64,000 nt of DNA from Amphritea atlantica (GTDB taxonomy: Bacteria > Pseudomonadota > Gammaproteobacteria > Pseudomonadales > Balneatricaceae): assembly GCF_018860855.1 (NCBI RefSeq), contig NZ_JAHKQE010000013.1, positions 135,039 through 199,038 on the forward strand, read 5' to 3'. Under the pieces are notes generated by a model. That model ran no database searches, was not told the DNA's origin, and worked only from the letters and a program-made list of their open reading frames with translations. Both the position numbers and the translations under genes were made by a program. Positions 38,764-46,893 of the stretch are shown in pieces. Each line of letters starts with the position of its first letter. The first letter of the stretch is position 1.

Positions 38764-38766
38764 GCG

Positions 38767-39108
38767 TTAGTCAAGCTGGATACCATGTCGTCTTAATAGC
38801 CACATGATGGAATCACGAAGCACATCAGGATCGACAACCGCAGCCATCGCGCAAACACGAAAGCAAAATGGCGCTATTTCGTCATTTTGAATCCACGACA
38901 ACACATCCTTGCGCAATCGAGTACTGACACGACCGTCCAGCAATACACGGATTGCATCCAATAGAATGCCTTCGCGTAACTGCCAGATTTCCGTGTCAGA
39001 CCAAGTGACTGGGGCATCATCAAACTCAAATAGAAATTCGAGCTGTGATGATGTGTGTTGATGGGACTGCTTTTGTGATTTAGGAGAATGGGCAATGCGC
39101 CCATTCAT
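38767..39108 (-). CDS. Conserved element protein, 113 aa, unknown function
   Basis: A 113-residue soluble protein with a charged C-terminal half (DVLRDSIMWLLRRHGIQLD). I do not recognise a family. Its start codon overlaps the stop of radC by one base (TAATG), so it is translated with radC, and a strong hairpin follows its stop. An equivalent small gene occurs between radC and the primase gene in SXT-like elements as I recall. Confidence 0.6.
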   Translation of the reverse strand: MNGRIAHSPKSQKQSHQHTSSQLEFLFEFDDAPVTWSDTEIWQLREGILLDAIRVLLDGRVSTRLRKDVLSWIQNDEIAPFCFRVCAMAAVVDPDVLRDSIMWLLRRHGIQLD

Positions 39109-39605
39109 TAAAGATAACCGCGTTCAGCAAGCGAAACGCAGCCCTCGGATGCGACCACGACATGGTCAAGCGTTCGAATATCAACAAGTGACAAGGCGTC
39201 ACGGAGTCGATGAGTGATGCGTTTATCAGCTTCACTAGGCTCAGGATCACCCGATGGATGGTTATGAACCAGTATCACTGCTGCCGCATTAAGCTCTAGC
39301 GCACGCTTTGTTACTTCCCTTGGATACACGCTCGCCGCATCTAAAGTGCCTTTGAACAGCTCCTCAAATCGAATAACGCGATGCTTTGTATCAAGAAACA
39401 GCACGCCAAAGACTTCGTGCTCATACTCGTGCATCAGTGTTTGCAGGTATGAGAACGCCGACGATGGCTGTTCAATTTTGCGACCTTTACTCAATCGACC
39501 ACGAGCAAGCTTGAGCGCCATATCTAATATATCCGCTTCGGTCACCTGCTCAGGAACGATGTAAGTACCGGCTTCTTCGCCAGCTAAGAACTTTCTGTTT
39601 TTCAT
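39108..39605 (-). CDS. radC: RadC-family JAB/MPN domain protein
   Basis: A 165-residue protein with the RadC metal motif HNHPSGDPEPSEAD (His-x-His ... Asp) near the C-terminus and an upstream Glu (MHEYEHEVFGVLFLD). Plasmid and ICE RadC proteins are common; despite the name, a repair role is not established. The start is set at ATG 39605, which has GGAG 6-9 bases upstream; an in-frame start at 39638 would run into the structured leader. The leader can hide that ribosome site in a GTCTCC/GGAGAC hairpin. Confidence 0.85.
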   Translation of the reverse strand: MKNRKFLAGEEAGTYIVPEQVTEADILDMALKLARGRLSKGRKIEQPSSAFSYLQTLMHEYEHEVFGVLFLDTKHRVIRFEELFKGTLDAASVYPREVTKRALELNAAAVILVHNHPSGDPEPSEADKRITHRLRDALSLVDIRTLDHVVVASEGCVSLAERGYL

Positions 39606-39671
39606 AGGAGTCTCCAAAAAAAACGGAGACGAACCCATGCCCTGACGGGGGACGGAATCGTCCCCGCAGGG
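39606..39671 (-). promoter_or_regulatory. Structured 5' leader of radC
   Basis: Outer stem CCCTG (39640-39644) / CAGGG (39667-39671), inner stem GGGGACG (39648-39654) / CGTCCCC (39659-39665) with a 4-base loop. Closer to the gene, GTCTCC (39610-39615) pairs with GGAGAC (39625-39630) across a run of eight A residues, covering the ribosome site. Confidence 0.7.
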
Positions 39672-39688
39672 TGGTAAAGTTGATGTGG

Positions 39689-41344
39689 TTACTGAACTAA
39701 CAGTTGTTGTGTTACTTCGAATAACTCACGCTTCAGATCTTTGACGTCGTTAATCACGATGCTTTGAGGAAAGAATTTCTCAACACTGCGTGTTTGAATC
39801 CCGATCCCCAGCAGCTCAAAGCCACTTCGTCTGCAACGGTCAACAATGTCATGCGTAGCAGCCCAGTTATCTGGGTCACCATCGGTTAGCACTATCATTA
39901 GCTTTCGCTTCTGTTTTTGTGCCAACAAACTGCTTGCCGCAAACCACATAGCTTGTGCCATAGGCGTACAACCTCGTGGTTTTTGGTCAAAACAGGCGGC
40001 CCGATGTCGAACCGATTGTTTGGGCAATAACGCGATAGAAACTTCCTGATGAATACCAGGAAAATAACTGACCGCAGGTACAACACCCGGTATACCTTCC
40101 AATGCCATGGCCAAAGCCAAAGCGGCTTCATTGGCAACATGAAAGTACTTGCGATTACCTTCGCCAATGGGTTTACCCATTGAACCCGATATATCAACAA
40201 GCAAGTGCACAGCAGCATTGGGCGCAATGCGAGGTTGCCTTTGAATAAACAATCTCGACTCACCTGCTTGTGAAGCGGCAAGACGATGGGTTGCAACTCG
40301 AAGACCGTGCCTTTTGGCATGATTCCGATTGTCCTGACTGGACTGAACCATGCCCCTAAGTCGGGCTCGAATTTGAGCGGACTCCGACGCTGATAAGGTC
40401 AAAATGGCCTCATCACCCAACATAGCTTGCTCTGCTTGGGGCAAACTGAGTGGAGTGACGCCCTGATGTCCTTCAGCTTGTTCCGACAACACTTCTGCCA
40501 CTTGGGCAAAGGTATCGGGTTCAAACTGAGCGGCTCTGGCCTCTAAGGCTTGTCGTAAATTGTCAGCTTGATCAGAGTTATCTGAATCACCCGTTTCAGC
40601 AAAATCCCCCGTTGCAGACGAGTCTGTTTCTGAGGTTTGACTATCACTACTGTTATTGCTGTCATTACTCGCATCTTGTCCAATGTCATTACCGCTATCA
40701 GCATCAGACTCATCCTGTGGTGGACGAGATTCTTCTTCCAACATGGCAACGATGGCATCGACAAGTTTTAGCACTTCACCCGTAGACGCCAGGCTAGGCA
40801 CTGCTGTCAGCATGGCGCTTAACCGGCTCATCGCTGCGGCAGGAAAGAGTTGTCTCACTCTTTCATCGACTGCTTGATACAAAGGCGTCAGCGCTTTCTG
40901 GCCCAGAAAATGGCATCTCAAGCGGAACAACAACCATGCTTGCAAGTTAGATGCAGGCTCAGGCTGTTCAGGTACACACATTTGATGTGTGTCCACCATG
41001 TACTCAATCACTTGCGAAATACTGCGCCTGGTTCCGGGGTAATCCTTTGCCAATTCGTTTTCAATGCGAACATCCTCAATAATATTGAGAAGTGCCTTAC
41101 GGATCGGTTTGGACGACGCCTTCTGCACCATGTCAAAATTGGTATGCCGAATATGCGCCGCTTCATGAGCCAGGTAACCCCAAGCTATCTGTTGATAGTG
41201 TGGGTCGTCTGGGTTTGCTGTTGGGATCACAATCCGCTCACCATCGGTAAACGCATCTTGTCCTTGAATAAGCACCTTCACACCAAACTTTTCGCCATAA
41301 GCGGCGGCAACGATTGGCAGTGCGTTTTTTAATGGATGATTCAT
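39689..41344 (-). CDS. CobT-like von Willebrand A domain protein
   Basis: A 551-residue protein. The N-terminal part (about 60-110: AHEAAHIRHTNFD and IRKALLNIIEDVRIENEL) looks like the CobT helical region with an HExxH-like segment. The centre is a long acidic, low-complexity stretch (about 205-265, rich in Asp, Ser and Asn). The C-terminal vWA domain has an intact MIDAS: DISGSMG at about 390 and TDGDPDNW at about 500. With the CobS/MoxR-like ATPase and the DUF3150 protein nearby it makes a MoxR-vWA chaperone-like set. Its role in the element is unknown. Confidence 0.85.
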   Translation of the reverse strand: MNHPLKNALPIVAAAYGEKFGVKVLIQGQDAFTDGERIVIPTANPDDPHYQQIAWGYLAHEAAHIRHTNFDMVQKASSKPIRKALLNIIEDVRIENELAKDYPGTRRSISQVIEYMVDTHQMCVPEQPEPASNLQAWLLFRLRCHFLGQKALTPLYQAVDERVRQLFPAAAMSRLSAMLTAVPSLASTGEVLKLVDAIVAMLEEESRPPQDESDADSGNDIGQDASNDSNNSSDSQTSETDSSATGDFAETGDSDNSDQADNLRQALEARAAQFEPDTFAQVAEVLSEQAEGHQGVTPLSLPQAEQAMLGDEAILTLSASESAQIRARLRGMVQSSQDNRNHAKRHGLRVATHRLAASQAGESRLFIQRQPRIAPNAAVHLLVDISGSMGKPIGEGNRKYFHVANEAALALAMALEGIPGVVPAVSYFPGIHQEVSIALLPKQSVRHRAACFDQKPRGCTPMAQAMWFAASSLLAQKQKRKLMIVLTDGDPDNWAATHDIVDRCRRSGFELLGIGIQTRSVEKFFPQSIVINDVKDLKRELFEVTQQLLVQ

Positions 41345-41402
41345 GGGAGTCTCCTAATCATTAGGGGGAATACTCCCTCAGCAGGAGCGTTTCCCCGCTG
41401 GG
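41345..41402 (-). promoter_or_regulatory. Structured 5' leader of the vWA gene
   Basis: GCTGGG (41397-41402) pairs with CCC(T)CAGC (41375-41382). TTCCCC (41391-41396) in the loop is perfectly complementary to GGGGAA (41365-41370), giving a pseudoknot order. The CTAAT/ATTAG hairpin beside it ends in the ribosome site GGAG. Confidence 0.7.
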
Positions 41403-41413
41403 AATGTAAGTGT

Positions 41414-41854
41414 TTAAACCTGTGCTTTTAGCTTATCAAGGTCGTATTTTTGACCTAACCAAGCCACCAATTGAGCTGGACTTTCATGCTGCTCAAATGA
41501 CGTTTTAAGCTGGTCTAAACTCAGGATGTCATCCAATGTCAGACCGTACTGGTCTTGTAACTGAGTAGACACCTCGTGTTGATATTGCAGCCAAGCTCGC
41601 TCATGAGCGGTTTGCTGCAATGCCATGTTTGGAACAAATACCATGGCCGTTACCCAAGCTCCTTGTGCGTCCGCATCTACGATCAGCACTGGGTTCTCGG
41701 GGATCACGACACTATGTGTTGAGTAAGACCGTTGTACTAACGTTCGACAACACGCCACTTCTGGTATCGATTCACTTTCAACAGCATCAGTCACACCACG
41801 AAAATGCGGTTCAAACTGGTTCAGTTGGCTGGGGTTATGGATGGTTGATTGCAT
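41414..41854 (-). CDS. Conserved element protein, 146 aa, unknown function
   Basis: A 146-residue soluble protein, rich in Gln, with two predicted beta segments (PVLIVDADAQGAWVTAMVF) and an alpha-helical C-terminal half. I do not recognise a family. It lies between the DUF3150 gene and the vWA gene in the MoxR-vWA set, and has its own structured leader. Start ATG 41854 has AGAGG upstream. Confidence 0.6.
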   Translation of the reverse strand: MQSTIHNPSQLNQFEPHFRGVTDAVESESIPEVACCRTLVQRSYSTHSVVIPENPVLIVDADAQGAWVTAMVFVPNMALQQTAHERAWLQYQHEVSTQLQDQYGLTLDDILSLDQLKTSFEQHESPAQLVAWLGQKYDLDKLKAQV

Positions 41855-41912
41855 AATTTCCTCTTACTTAGTTCAGAGGACATGCGCCCTTCAGGGCAAC
41901 ATGCCCTCAAGG
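41855..41912 (-). promoter_or_regulatory. Structured 5' leader of the 146-aa gene
   Basis: CCTTC-AGGGC (41888-41897) pairs with GCCCT-CAAGG (41903-41912) around a 5-base loop, with one mismatch. On the minus strand a CCTCT segment just downstream can pair with the AGAGG ribosome site. Confidence 0.65.
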
Positions 41913-41915
41913 ACG

Positions 41916-42869
41916 TTAAAAATAAAATGAGTTTGGTACAGTCGAGCCAAGGTTTGGTCTGACGGTTGCTTGGGGTATTGCACGCAAGTTATCTGCCTGA
42001 GCAGATACTGGCTGTGCGGGTTTAGGTTCAGGTTTGGGCATCAGTTGCCTGATATCCAATTGACCTTCACCGTGCATTCTCATCTTGTCTGGATCAGACA
42101 AAATTAAAATGGTCGCCATCAGTTCGTGATAAAGATTGTCTGTCACAGGGCCGGTCTTCGGCAGACGAACAAATAAATTGTCCATCGCTTCAACCATCGG
42201 CTGAACTCGATGATCCAGGAATGACAAACTATCCAACTTGTCTCTTAACCGTTTGAGAGGATTAAGGGCTCGCTGGCTGATTTGATTCTTACCTGCAACG
42301 GAACGCTCAAACAGTTCGTTGGCATCACGGGCCACCTCCCTAAAGAGGGTGTGTCCCATGCCATTGACCTTGTCATCTAAGCCACCAGCTTGGTCAGCCG
42401 GTTGCATTCGATAGATGGCATAATCGAACTGAAGCCGTTGTTCCACGTCTTCGATGGGTGACAGTGCACGCCGGATTGCATCTGCAAATTCCGGGTGTTT
42501 TGCAACCCAGTCAAAAGTCACCTGATCATAGTTGTCCAAGAACAACTGCTTGCACTGCGCAAACTCCTGACCGATCCGGTCAAGCTCTGGAACAATCTGA
42601 TCAATTCGGTCTTCAGGGACGGCATAGCCACCTAAAAACCGCACACCGACTTGCTCACACAAGCGCTGTGCTTCTTTCTTAAGCCGTTCAAAGTTCGCCA
42701 ATGCCTCTGGGTCGCAAATTTTTTTACTCCCTAAGCTGGCAACATCCTTCGGTGGAAGTTGGCTTCCATTGGCTAATCTGAAATCTTCAGGCCTTAGTTT
42801 TTTTCTACCGCTCCAGATGGAACAGTCGATGTGACAAATCAAAAGTTTGTCGAGGGTTTGAATACTCAT
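41916..42869 (-). CDS. DUF3150 domain protein
   Basis: A 317-residue protein recognised as DUF3150 (LLICHIDCSIWSGRKKLRPEDF at the N-terminus, then GSKKICDPEALANFERLKKEA). The rest is mainly helical. DUF3150 genes commonly sit between a MoxR ATPase and a vWA gene, as here; their function is not established. The last residues, NSFYF, are shared with Exo (SSFYF). The coding end shares 19 identical bases with the end of exo. Confidence 0.78.
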   Translation of the reverse strand: MSIQTLDKLLICHIDCSIWSGRKKLRPEDFRLANGSQLPPKDVASLGSKKICDPEALANFERLKKEAQRLCEQVGVRFLGGYAVPEDRIDQIVPELDRIGQEFAQCKQLFLDNYDQVTFDWVAKHPEFADAIRRALSPIEDVEQRLQFDYAIYRMQPADQAGGLDDKVNGMGHTLFREVARDANELFERSVAGKNQISQRALNPLKRLRDKLDSLSFLDHRVQPMVEAMDNLFVRLPKTGPVTDNLYHELMATILILSDPDKMRMHGEGQLDIRQLMPKPEPKPAQPVSAQADNLRAIPQATVRPNLGSTVPNSFYF

Positions 42870-42932
42870 AGTGCATCCTCATGCGAGATGGGGACACACC
42901 ACTCCCAACAGGAGCAATGGCCCCCGCTTGGG
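42870..42932 (-). promoter_or_regulatory. Structured 5' leader of the DUF3150 gene
   Basis: CCCAA (42904-42908) pairs with TTGGG (42928-42932), enclosing a GGAG/CCCC-type segment. GGGG at 42890-42893 can pair with CCCC in the loop, a pseudoknot order. CATC/GATG and CTC/GAG pairing can cover the GAGG ribosome site. Confidence 0.6.
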
Positions 42933-42967
42933 TGGTAGTAGTTGACGCGCTAATGGCAATACCGCTA

Positions 42968-43732
42968 TCAGAAATAGTAATTTTGCGAATCAGGCGACGA
43001 TTGGTTGATATCGATTTTCACAGGCATTAAGTCCAGTGCTTCAGCTATCGGGCGAACCCGCTCTAAATCACTGCCTAGCAACCGCAATACATCTTTTTCC
43101 AACTTCAGTTGGTCAGATACTTCTATCCCTTCAGGACTCGCTACTGTGAGCGAACACAGTGGTGGTAATTGACGCTTAAAGGCCAGTAACAGCAACAATG
43201 GCCATGGGCCATCATCAGTGTTAACAATGCCAGCGCCTTCACCTGACACCATGCTGATTTGATTGGTACTAGGTAATCCGCTTTTGCAAAACCCTAATGA
43301 CCATTCTCCAATCCTGACCTGGTTATCATCAATAACAGCCAAGCCATAGGCTTCAAGCAGCTTTGCCATATCGAACAACGCTTTTTGCGCCAGCGAGATT
43401 TGGCCATTGACGTCCTTGCGAGTACGAAACTCCCAACTGACGTTATTGGCACACGCGACGCTATCTAGCGCATTTGAGAGTTCAAATGGCCGCCCTTGAT
43501 GATCAATGCCGACTTGTCCAACCAATCGATAACCCTTGTTGATTTTCTCATTGATTCGTCGGTCTGCCTCAGTGTTAGGATCAGTCGAATCAATCAATCG
43601 CTGCTGCGACAATTGACCTGCTTTTCCAAACCGAACTTCAATCTCCTGGTTATCTGATCCAACGTAAATGGCCCATTCTTTGGCTGTCCCATCAGAATGA
43701 CTGTAACGGTAAAGAGCAAAGCACTTTTCCAT
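42968..43732 (-). CDS. WGR-like domain protein
   Basis: A 254-residue protein whose first 80 residues resemble a WGR domain (KEWAIYVGSDNQEIEVRFGKAGQ), a nucleic-acid-binding module. The rest is not recognised. The start is set at ATG 43732, with GGGAGG seven bases upstream; another ATG lies one codon before it. It follows the MoxR-like gene with a 2-base gap and lacks its own structured leader. The protein ends NYYF, similar to the FYF ends of Exo and the DUF3150 protein. Confidence 0.7.
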   Translation of the reverse strand: MEKCFALYRYSHSDGTAKEWAIYVGSDNQEIEVRFGKAGQLSQQRLIDSTDPNTEADRRINEKINKGYRLVGQVGIDHQGRPFELSNALDSVACANNVSWEFRTRKDVNGQISLAQKALFDMAKLLEAYGLAVIDDNQVRIGEWSLGFCKSGLPSTNQISMVSGEGAGIVNTDDGPWPLLLLLAFKRQLPPLCSLTVASPEGIEVSDQLKLEKDVLRLLGSDLERVRPIAEALDLMPVKIDINQSSPDSQNYYF

Positions 43733-43734
43733 CA

Positions 43735-44694
43735 TCAATCCTCCCAATGGTCACCGAAGACATCAGCGGCAATACGGTGAATGGCTTCTCGTTGCTCCAA
43801 CTCAGCACGAGCCGTCAAAGACCGAACCAGTGCATACTCCACTGCGTTTGGAGCACCTTTAAAAGCAAGTGTTAACTTTGCCCAGCGCACCAAGGTCCTT
43901 GTGGACATGGTGATACTAAGCTCTGCACCGCCATCAGCGCCCCCAATAAAAAGACGACGGATGTCACCAGCCACTTTCACCATTTTTTGGCGAAAGACTT
44001 CTGGCAAGCCCGGCGCAACGTTCTCCAGAATGGCCTCCTCTACAGATGGCTCTGCATAGGTCGCTTCAATAATTCTAAAGCGATCAAGGAAAGCCAAATT
44101 CTGTTGAAGCACACCTTGATACAAGCTCGTCTGGTCACCGCTGCCCGCACTGTTGCCGGTTGCGATAAAACGAAACTTGTTATGTGGCATGATGATCTCA
44201 CCGCCATTTTGTGCGATGACCAACGGGGCACCTTCCAAAATGTCATTGAGTCCAGCCAGTTCAGCAGGCTCAGCAAGATCCATTTCATTAATGATCAGCA
44301 AATGGCCATGCTTTACAGCCAGCGCCAGCGGTCCATATACAAAGGTCATGTTGCCATTAACCAGTGTGTGGTGACCGATAAGATCGGACAACTCCAATCG
44401 ACCATGCGCAGTAATTTGCTGAACAGGCCAATTCAATCGAGAAGCCACTTGGCAAATTAGCGATGTCTTACCGCATCCAGTAGGGCCTGTAATATACAAA
44501 CCGTCACCGTCTGGGTTAGACAAGAACGCCAATACGTCACGTAAGTCTTCTTTTCTAAAAAAATACTCGTCCTTGCGAACGGGAATGTTTGGATGGGTAG
44601 TGTCGGCACCAAATCCTTCCAGAACGAAAGCATCAGGAGCCGGGACATTAAACGCTTGATTCACTTGAACCAAAAATGGGGATTGTTCAGTCAT
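43735..44694 (-). CDS. MoxR/CobS-like AAA+ ATPase
   Basis: A 319-residue AAA+ ATPase: Walker A TGPTGCGKTS (about 66-75), Walker B HLLIINEMDLAEP (about 131-143) and sensor-1 region FRFIATGNSAGSG (about 173-185). The CobS-like annotation follows the family used in SXT elements; no cobalt-chelatase role is implied. With the vWA protein it is likely to act as a substrate-remodelling pair. Start ATG 44694 is used rather than 44706 because it follows GAGG and the shared leader. Confidence 0.87.
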   Translation of the reverse strand: MTEQSPFLVQVNQAFNVPAPDAFVLEGFGADTTHPNIPVRKDEYFFRKEDLRDVLAFLSNPDGDGLYITGPTGCGKTSLICQVASRLNWPVQQITAHGRLELSDLIGHHTLVNGNMTFVYGPLALAVKHGHLLIINEMDLAEPAELAGLNDILEGAPLVIAQNGGEIIMPHNKFRFIATGNSAGSGDQTSLYQGVLQQNLAFLDRFRIIEATYAEPSVEEAILENVAPGLPEVFRQKMVKVAGDIRRLFIGGADGGAELSITMSTRTLVRWAKLTLAFKGAPNAVEYALVRSLTARAELEQREAIHRIAADVFGDHWED

Positions 44695-44756
44695 GGTAAA
44701 CCTCATCTATTGTAACGAGGCCCCATGCCCCAACAGGGACTGAAGTCCCCGTCGGG
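44695..44756 (-). promoter_or_regulatory. Structured 5' leader of the MoxR-like gene
   Basis: CCCAAC (44729-44734) pairs with GTCGGG (44751-44756), including one G-U pair; inside it GGGAC (44736-44740) pairs with GTCCC (44745-44749) around TGAA. CCTC and GAGG nearer the gene can pair over the ribosome site. Between this leader and the exo terminator (44757-44877) no gene is seen; a promoter for this group may lie there. Confidence 0.65.
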
Positions 44757-44877
44757 TGGTGTGTTGATTGTGGTATGGCTGTGTATGTAAGAGTTCAGCT
44801 CGCTCTATCATTCGTACCCAGCATTGGCTACGAGTGAAACTGCTTTCTGATACACTCGATGTAAGCGCATGAGAAAG

Positions 44878-44895
44878 GAGCCGAAATCGGCTCCA
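44878..44895 (-). terminator. Terminator of the ssb-bet-exo unit
   Basis: GGAGCCGA (44878-44885) and TCGGCTCC (44888-44895) form a perfect 8-base hairpin with a 2-base spacer 8 bases after the exo stop. On the minus strand TTTC follows, a short T-run, so termination may be partial. Confidence 0.6.
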
Positions 44896-44903
44896 AGTGA
44901 ACG

Positions 44904-45920
44904 TTAAAAATAAAATGAGCTCGGCGAGTCACCTGGCAGAACCAAGTTCTCTTGCTCAAGGCTGATTTTGATTGGTGTTTCAACGGGCTGCTCTGGCTTA
45001 TTGGTGCTGATGCGCAACCGCTCTTGTGGCGCTTTTCGGTAAGCGGCTAAAACCTGTTCGTCCAGCTCGCCTAATTTATCGGTGGCCAATTGCTTGTAGT
45101 CCACCGTGCCCGCCATCATGTAGCGGCTGAGTTTGACCCCAGCATAGTCGGCATGAGCGTAGTTACCCATCATAGCGACCAATTTTGACTGAGCGTCTCG
45201 CATTTCCTCTTTCAAAGATTTAATGTGATTCTCCAGTCGAACAACTTCGGCATGTGCTGAACAATATTGCCGAGACAGCGATGTCCAGCGGTATTGGGCT
45301 TCACCCTTGGGAACAAAACAATCTTGCTCAGGGCATTTTGACGGTTCTTTTTTAGTCTGAACTAACTCCCAAAACTGAAGCGCCGTTTCTTGCAATTCAG
45401 TTAAGAACGCCGCGTCTCGTTGTATTTCAAACTCAATCAGTTGATCCTCAAAATAGAATACCAACCAACCACGCGTGCTATTGGCGACCAGTATTTGATG
45501 CTGTACTTGCACCCAATACAACTGGTACGCCTCGCTTTGTTCTCGGTGAGCTTGCACATCCTCAAAAACTGACTGGCAAGGACATTTCAGTTCAACGGGT
45601 TCGCCCGCATCGTTGATGCCATCAAAGCTGGCTCGAAAAATTGCGTTATGATCGGCTTCTGCACATAACGGCAGAAGAAAGTCATTATGCGCATTCTCAA
45701 ATGCTCGCCTTGCTTGAGGCTCCAACCGTATACCGCGAAGCACATTAGGATTATTCGACAGGTCTTCTGGTAATACGAATCCGGTTTTTTCTGCCCATAA
45801 TCGCCAAGGCGTTTTGTAGGGTGAACGCCCCATAATAATCGGGGCTTCAGATGCCGTAACACCTGCAATGCGCCACTGGTGCCATGCAGGAGTACGTTGT
45901 GATAGGTCGATAACCTTCAT
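44904..45920 (-). CDS. exo: Exo: lambda-type 5'-3' exonuclease (YqaJ fold)
   Basis: A 338-residue PD-(D/E)xK exonuclease. Visible motifs: ASEAPIIMGRSPYKTP (about 25-40), ASFDGIND (about 104-111; catalytic Asp), VELKCP (about 117-122; catalytic Glu and Lys) and YWVQVQHQ. It should resect double-stranded ends for the annealing protein Bet, giving the element its own Red-type recombination. A coiled-coil stretch follows at about 228-258. The C-terminus SSFYF is shared with the DUF3150 protein. GGAGG precedes ATG 45920. Confidence 0.9.
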   Translation of the reverse strand: MKVIDLSQRTPAWHQWRIAGVTASEAPIIMGRSPYKTPWRLWAEKTGFVLPEDLSNNPNVLRGIRLEPQARRAFENAHNDFLLPLCAEADHNAIFRASFDGINDAGEPVELKCPCQSVFEDVQAHREQSEAYQLYWVQVQHQILVANSTRGWLVFYFEDQLIEFEIQRDAAFLTELQETALQFWELVQTKKEPSKCPEQDCFVPKGEAQYRWTSLSRQYCSAHAEVVRLENHIKSLKEEMRDAQSKLVAMMGNYAHADYAGVKLSRYMMAGTVDYKQLATDKLGELDEQVLAAYRKAPQERLRISTNKPEQPVETPIKISLEQENLVLPGDSPSSFYF

Positions 45921-45973
45921 ATTGCCTCCTTTGAGGGGAGACTCCCCCTGAAGGAGAGAACTCCCCTTCAGGG
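45921..45973 (-). promoter_or_regulatory. Structured 5' leader of exo
   Basis: CCCTGAA-GGAG (45946-45956) pairs with CTCC-(CC)-TTCAGGG (45961-45973). GGGGAG (45935-45940) is perfectly complementary to CTCCCC (45961-45966), so an alternative pseudoknot is possible. In the transcript the CUCC segment next to the gene can also pair with the GGAGG ribosome site. Confidence 0.75.
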
Positions 45974-45995
45974 TTAGTAAAATGAATGCGTGGTG

Positions 45996-46814
45996 TTAAG
46001 AAGCTAAAGGCTGTGTTAGCGCTTTGGCTGCTTGTTGCTGTGCATTCAATATTTCTTGTTTCGCAAACGTCAGTTCAACACCTTGAAAATGTTCATTGGC
46101 GTATTCCAATGCGCTATTCCAAGCGTTTGAAGCTTCTGCCCGTTCGATAAGCTTGTAAACAAGCCCTCGGGTTCGATCATCAACTTGCTCGGGTGGAATC
46201 ACCGATGGCTCGGCAACATGAGTGGCTTGGCCTTCGATAATTCGCTCCGCTTCGTCTTGATCGAAAATTCCCACAAAGCCAAAAGCAATGCGGGAACACT
46301 GGATCATGGATTTATGCCTTAGCATTCGCTTCGTGTGCGTCTGCCATGGACCATCTACACGGTAAGGGCCATTTTTACCATTACCTTCAAAAGGCGGTCG
46401 ATAGACTTCATCCAGGTACTCAGTGATTTTGACTGGGTGCGAACGGTCGCGCCGGTAGATGATGCATTCCATCCATTCCGGGCATTCTTTCGCGCCATCC
46501 AGGGAGACTTTGTTTTCTGAAGTCTTAAACTCCATGCCATCAAACTGGTCATGTTGATTGATGATGCGAGACCATCCATCGACACCTACCACTGGGATAA
46601 TCCCAGCTTGTTTATCAGGGAACGCAAAAATCTCTTTGGTGAAAGGGTTCAAGCCGTACTGATCTGCAACCACCAAAAGCGCCATCATCTGCTCATTGGT
46701 CGGCACACTACCGTCACGTTGCTTGAATGCTGTTGCTTTTAGGGTATCGAACAACTTGTTTGGATCGACACTAAAGCGCTCAGCAAAGCGTTGGATTAGC
46801 TTTGGTTTTTCCAT
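45996..46814 (-). CDS. bet: Bet: single-strand annealing protein (Red-beta/RecT type)
   Basis: A 272-residue annealing protein of the lambda Bet family: FAERFSVDPNKLFDTLKATAF near the N-terminus, TNEQMMALLVVADQYGLNPFTKEIFAFP (about 38-65), and VVGVDGWSRIIN. It pairs complementary single strands made by Exo and in SXT elements promotes hybrid ICE formation. ATG 46814 with GGAG upstream is used; a TTG at 46829 lies within the leader. It lies between ssb and exo. Confidence 0.92.
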   Translation of the reverse strand: MEKPKLIQRFAERFSVDPNKLFDTLKATAFKQRDGSVPTNEQMMALLVVADQYGLNPFTKEIFAFPDKQAGIIPVVGVDGWSRIINQHDQFDGMEFKTSENKVSLDGAKECPEWMECIIYRRDRSHPVKITEYLDEVYRPPFEGNGKNGPYRVDGPWQTHTKRMLRHKSMIQCSRIAFGFVGIFDQDEAERIIEGQATHVAEPSVIPPEQVDDRTRGLVYKLIERAEASNAWNSALEYANEHFQGVELTFAKQEILNAQQQAAKALTQPLAS

Positions 46815-46874
46815 TTTGGACTCCGACAATCAAAGTGGGAGTCTGCCCCTGACGGGAAAGTACTCCCCGCTGGG
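46815..46874 (-). promoter_or_regulatory. Structured 5' leader of bet
   Basis: GACTCC (46819-46824) and GGAGTC (46838-46843) can form a hairpin over the ribosome site. GGGAGT (46837-46842) is also perfectly complementary to ACTCCC (46862-46867). The two pairings use the same segment and exclude each other. CCCCTGACGGG (46846-46856) and CCCCGCTGGG form the outer stem with an internal loop. Confidence 0.75.
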
Positions 46875-46893
46875 TTAAAGCGTTTTCGCTCGG

